NCBI GenBank assembly: GCA_016297585.1 | Contig: JAEDGJ010000101.1 | Coordinates: forward strand, 1-8,833 | From: Clostridiaceae bacterium | GTDB lineage: Bacteria > Bacillota > Clostridia > Oscillospirales > QAMX01 | DNA: 8,833 bases | Direction: 5' to 3' | Part shown: piece after piece, positions 5,944-8,833 of the stretch | How the letters are laid out: the number at the start of each line of letters is the position of its first letter | Position numbering within the stretch: the stretch's first letter is position 1 | The notes under the pieces: model-generated | The model's database searches: none | What the model saw: only the letters and a program-made list of their open reading frames with translations | What the model was told of the DNA's origin: nothing | Made by a program: the position numbers and the translations under genes

Positions 5944-8457
5944 TTACGCGCCGAGCACCAGAGAACGGCGCAGCGTGACGGAGTCGAACTTCACGCCGCC
6001 GTCCGTGCGGGCAAAGGCGAGCGGACGCCCGTCGGCGGTCACGGTGCCGACGGACGAAAGGGCGCAGGAGATGCGCGACAGCCGCAGCGAGCCGCCGAGG
6101 ATGCGCAGCGCAAGCGACGTCTGCCCGTCCGTTTCGAGCACGCCCCACGCGGTGCCGGCGGAGAAGAACGCGCGCAGATACCCTGGGACGCGGGGAAGGA
6201 CGGAGACCGTCTCCGCGGGCAGATCGACGGTCATGCCCTCGAGCACGGGCAGCAGCGCAAAGCTCGCCATCGAGCGGGCGTAGTTGGAGCCGCACTCGAT
6301 CTCGCTGTAGGGGTTGCGCTTGCCGCCGTCGTAGCGGTCACGGATAGCGCGGACGACGACAAGCCCCTCGTCGAAGAAGCCGTCCGCGAACAGGAGCACG
6401 GCGAAGGCGTACTCGAAGCCGGTCATGCACTCCTCGGCGTACGGAATGGGCACGACGGGCTTGTACGCGCCGTCGGGATAGTCGCAGATGACCGCGCCGC
6501 CCTCGTCGTTCAGGCAGAAGATGCGGCAGGGGTTGTAATACTCGCGCATCGTGGGCTTGAAATTGTGGAGGAACATGTTTTTCAGCGCGGTTTTGCGGTG
6601 CTCCGCGTCAAAAATGTCCCCGAGTCCGCAGAGCACGGCGTGATACTGCGCGAGCATCTGGTCGAGCGCCGAGCCCTCGCCGATCTGGTATTTCAGCTCT
6701 CCCGCCTCGTCGTTCCAGTAGGTCCCGGCACAGCCGAAACGGTCGGCGAGGGAGCGGTCGGTCAGATCGACGTTCTGGATGTACCATTTTCCGTTGAAAA
6801 GCCGTTCTTCGAGGTATTTTTTGCCGTTTTCGTACAGCCTCCCGCACTGCACGGCGAAGTCCGGGTCGTCCGCCGCGCGCGCCATTTCGGTCATCGCGCG
6901 CAGCGCGGCGAGATAGAAGCCCTCGAGCCACGACGACGGGCCGAAAAGCTCCATGTCGAGGGTGTGATGCTGCCGCCCTTCGAGGATGCCGTCGGCGTCG
7001 GCGTCCCACGCGTCCGGGTTTTCGGGGGACCACGCGAAGGCGAGGGCCCGTTTCACGGACGGGTAGAGCTTTTTCATCCACGCGGTGTCGCCGGAGAGCT
7101 TCCATTCGCGGAAGACCTTGATGACGCCGCCCATCTGCCCGTCGACGCAGGCGCGGAAATGCGGGTTCTGCCGTCCGAGCGGCAGGGGCAGACGGAAGGT
7201 CATGTAGCCCGAGGGCTCGAGATTATATCGGTAATCGGCGTCGCGGACGGAGCGCTCGAGCGCGGGGAACAGGTAGCAGAGCGCGTAGGCGTAGTTCCAG
7301 ACGTGGGTGCAGGTGCCTTCGCAGGAGCCGACGCGCTCGGCGACGCCCTCCCAGCCGTAGAAGGTGCCGTCCTCGAGCCGCAGGACGACCGGAGAGCGCA
7401 GTACGGCGAGGTTTGAAGACGCCGCGTCGATGACCTCGGGGGGCAGCGTGGAGTCGTGCAGCGCGTCGCGGAAGGCATAGGTCGCGGACTCCAGCGCCTC
7501 GCGCCGCGAAAGCAGCTCCCGTGCGGCATCCTCCGCGCTTTTCCAGCGGACGGCGTACCAGTTCTTCCACGGCGCGTCCCCTTCCTTGGGGGACCAGTCG
7601 TTGATACGGGTGGGGTAGTACCACGCGAGCACGAACCGCGCCGACGCGGTCTCGCCGGGAGCCGCCGTGACGGGGACGGTCAGCGTCGCCGTATCGCATC
7701 CGATCTTCGCGTCCGGCTCATAGACGCGGTCGGGCATGGCGGGGGAGGTGAAGTTGCGCCAGTAGATGCCGACGGCGTCGAACCATGCGCCGCGGTACCA
7801 GTATGGCTGCAGATGATAGGATGCGGCGTCGGTCAGCGCGCAGAGCTCGCCCCACGCGGGGTCATCCCGCGGCGTCGCCGTGTCGGTCAGGCGTACGCCG
7901 CCCGGGACGGCGAAATTTGCCGAGCCCGCGCGGGCGGGATTCGCGACGGAGAAGGCGAAGGTATAGGTCAGCGGCGCGTCCGTCGGATTCGTGACGGACA
8001 GCGTAAAGCAGGCGGCGGGCATCGAGGAATCGGCGTCCTCGAGGGGAATAAAGGGGCTCCAGGCGTCCAGCGTGACCGCGCCGGGGAAATGGGGGTCGCG
8101 GAAGGTCAGCTTCGCCGTCGGGAAGGTGCCGATAAAGACCGACTCCGCAAAATGCGGGAAACCGGCCATCGTCTCGCGCGCGGGTCCGTAGCCGAAGCCG
8201 TTGAAGAGCGGATCGATGCCGGTCCGTCCGACAAAGCCGTCGGTAAGATCGCCGTTTACGACGCGGGCGTCCACAAGCTGTCCGTCCCGCTCGGCCTTGA
8301 CGGCAAAATGCGTAAAGCCGTTGGTACTTTCCTTGTTCGGGCGGTTGAAGATCTCCCAGTCGACCAGCCGCCCCTCGCCCGAGAGCGCGACCGAGCCGGA
8401 GCCGATTCCGCCGAGCGGAAAACGGATGGCGCGGGTATTCTTTTGGTATGTCGGCAT
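5944..8457 (-). CDS. GH116 family glycoside hydrolase (GBA2/DUF608 type), probable intracellular beta-glucosidase
   Basis: This 837-residue retaining beta-glycosidase probably acts on beta-glucosides or beta-xylosides. The N-terminal beta domain opens with FPLGGIGSGSVALSGEGRL (13-31) and DWEIFNRP (33-40), the GBA2_N signature. The (alpha/alpha)6 catalytic domain spans roughly 330-740. The nucleophile is probably Glu380 (GSCEGTCTHVWNY), aligned with the GBA2 LEGQEY motif. The acid/base is probably Asp501 (HHTLDMELFG), aligned with DQTYDGW. The 121-residue separation resembles that I recall for the Sulfolobus enzyme SSO1353 (127) more than GBA2 (150). RNPYSEIECGSNYARSM (714-730) is the conserved sugar-binding end. 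About 95 beta-rich residues follow (741-837). There is no signal peptide or membrane segment, so the substrate must be imported. AAGGAG lies 9 bases before the ATG. larA is 53 bases downstream, probably in the same transcript. Confidence 0.93.
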   Translation of the reverse strand: MPTYQKNTRAIRFPLGGIGSGSVALSGEGRLVDWEIFNRPNKESTNGFTHFAVKAERDGQLVDARVVNGDLTDGFVGRTGIDPLFNGFGYGPARETMAGFPHFAESVFIGTFPTAKLTFRDPHFPGAVTLDAWSPFIPLEDADSSMPAACFTLSVTNPTDAPLTYTFAFSVANPARAGSANFAVPGGVRLTDTATPRDDPAWGELCALTDAASYHLQPYWYRGAWFDAVGIYWRNFTSPAMPDRVYEPDAKIGCDTATLTVPVTAAPGETASARFVLAWYYPTRINDWSPKEGDAPWKNWYAVRWKSAEDAARELLSRREALESATYAFRDALHDSTLPPEVIDAASSNLAVLRSPVVLRLEDGTFYGWEGVAERVGSCEGTCTHVWNYAYALCYLFPALERSVRDADYRYNLEPSGYMTFRLPLPLGRQNPHFRACVDGQMGGVIKVFREWKLSGDTAWMKKLYPSVKRALAFAWSPENPDAWDADADGILEGRQHHTLDMELFGPSSWLEGFYLAALRAMTEMARAADDPDFAVQCGRLYENGKKYLEERLFNGKWYIQNVDLTDRSLADRFGCAGTYWNDEAGELKYQIGEGSALDQMLAQYHAVLCGLGDIFDAEHRKTALKNMFLHNFKPTMREYYNPCRIFCLNDEGGAVICDYPDGAYKPVVPIPYAEECMTGFEYAFAVLLFADGFFDEGLVVVRAIRDRYDGGKRNPYSEIECGSNYARSMASFALLPVLEGMTVDLPAETVSVLPRVPGYLRAFFSAGTAWGVLETDGQTSLALRILGGSLRLSRISCALSSVGTVTADGRPLAFARTDGGVKFDSVTLRRSLVLGA

Positions 8458-8565
8458 CGCTTGTTTCTCCTTTTATGTGGTAAAAAGCCGGGGTTTTAGC
8501 CGCTTTTAAGGGGAAAAAGGGACGCGGAGAGCCCTGCGCTTGAAAAAGACTCTCCGCGGCTTTTT
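8458..8565 (-). other. Gap upstream of GH116, no clear promoter
   Basis: Apart from the hairpin above, this gap holds the GH116 ribosome binding site (AAGGAG, complement of 8467-8472) and a weak second inverted repeat (AAAAGC/GCTTTT, 13-base loop, about 8483-8507). I found no convincing -35/-10 pair on the minus strand. GH116 and larA may be read through from the amidohydrolase side or use a promoter I cannot recognise. Confidence 0.5.
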
Positions 8566-8566
8566 T
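8523..8566. terminator. Terminator-like hairpin behind the amidohydrolase gene
   Basis: A perfect 9-bp GC-rich stem (CGCGGAGAG at 8523-8531 with CTCTCCGCG at 8550-8558) encloses an 18-base loop. On the minus strand it starts 7 bases after the amidohydrolase stop and is followed by TCCCTTTTTCCCC, a broken T run. On the plus strand it is followed by GC and six T, the last overlapping that stop codon. It probably ends or reduces transcription before GH116. The large loop and interrupted T run lower confidence for the minus direction. Confidence 0.65.
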
Positions 8567-8833
8567 CAGTTTGCAAAATCCAGCGTGACGGTGCCGTCCT
8601 CGTTCGTGATGACGGCGTGCTTGTCGAGCGTCAGGCTGTCCATCATTTCAAAATACGCTTCCTTCGTGGCAAACCGCGGCTTTGCTTCGGCGACGACCCG
8701 GCGGGCCTCGGCGGCGTCGTTTTCGAGCAGCATCCGCGCGAGCAGAAGCTGGCATTTCGCGGAGTTGACGCAGGCGGAGACGGGGTCGCTGATGCGGTAG
8801 TCCGCGCCGTGGCTCGTGCCGGAGACGCCGCCG
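8566..8833 (-). CDS. Probable M20-family amidohydrolase/peptidase (AbgB-like), C-terminal 88 residues only
   Basis: The frame is open from the right edge to a TGA at 8568-8566. The fragment reads GGVSGTSHGADYRISDP, then VSACVNSAKCQLLLARMLLEND, a helical stretch, then EAKPRFATKEAYFEMMDSL and a short acidic tail ending LDFAN. From memory this resembles the end of M20 aminoacylase/AbgB-like hydrolases: a small-residue/His motif near the active site, a helix with an alanine-lysine pair, then a 'KP..t.eeY' segment. Such enzymes hydrolyse N-acyl or amide bonds in the cytosol using two metal ions. The N-terminal and metal-binding parts are outside, so the call rests on a short piece. It is on the same strand as GH116, with a hairpin between them. 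Confidence 0.5.
   Translation of the reverse strand, partial: GGVSGTSHGADYRISDPVSACVNSAKCQLLLARMLLENDAAEARRVVAEAKPRFATKEAYFEMMDSLTLDKHAVITNEDGTVTLDFAN

Noticed and set aside
7456..8499. Long plus-strand frames opposite GH116 (7456-8499, 6565-7416) and opposite larA (5114-6283)
   Set aside because: They are mirror frames of GC-rich coding sequence with low-complexity Arg/Gly/Val content; the minus-strand proteins carry full catalytic motif sets.
8483..8507. AAAAGC/GCTTTT inverted repeat upstream of GH116
   Set aside because: A six-pair stem with a 13-base loop in AT-rich sequence is weak; I mention it only as part of the gap.

Overview
The window looks like a GC-rich, strictly anaerobic Gram-positive bacterium, most probably a gut-type Clostridia (Oscillospirales or Christensenellales-like). 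Three things suggest this: a class III (oxygen-sensitive) ribonucleotide reductase, strong AGGAGG-type ribosome binding sites before most genes, and sigma-A-like promoters in short AT-rich gaps between GC-rich genes. The taxonomy is inference; no marker gene is present. I see no rRNA, tRNA, CRISPR array, insertion sequence or phage gene.

Layout. (1) Positions 1-1884, minus strand: nrdD, anaerobic ribonucleoside-triphosphate reductase, with its C-terminus beyond the left edge. (2) Positions 1885-2285: a 401-base regulatory gap. It holds a near-consensus nrdD promoter with two NrdR-box-like sites exactly 32 bp apart, an overlapping promoter facing the other way, a possible 30-codon small ORF, and an extended -10 promoter for the next gene. 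(3) Positions 2286-4535, plus strand: a two-gene unit encoding a Gfo/Idh/MocA-type dehydrogenase and an enolase-superfamily (muconate lactonizing enzyme-like) enzyme. (4) Positions 4548-4597: a long, nearly perfect hairpin flanked by A and T runs, a bidirectional terminator between convergent units. (5) Positions 4613-8457, minus strand: a LarA-family nickel-pincer racemase/epimerase downstream of a GH116 beta-glycosidase (GBA2/DUF608 type). (6) Positions 8458-8565: a gap with a terminator-like hairpin. (7) Positions 8566-8833, minus strand: the C-terminal end of a probable M20-family amidohydrolase, cut by the right edge.

How the genes may work together (inference). GH116, the LarA homologue, the Gfo/Idh/MocA oxidoreductase and the enolase-superfamily enzyme look like an accessory catabolic set. 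The glycosidase would release a sugar from a beta-glycoside, the dehydrogenase would oxidise a sugar or sugar derivative, the LarA homologue would invert the C2 hydroxyl of a 2-hydroxy acid such as an aldonate, and the enolase-superfamily member would dehydrate or epimerise a sugar acid. LarA homologues acting on gluconate are known, so the chemistry is coherent, but no substrate can be read from sequence. No transporter, dedicated regulator or lar cofactor gene (larB, larC, larE) lies in the window. nrdD is housekeeping and only a neighbour.
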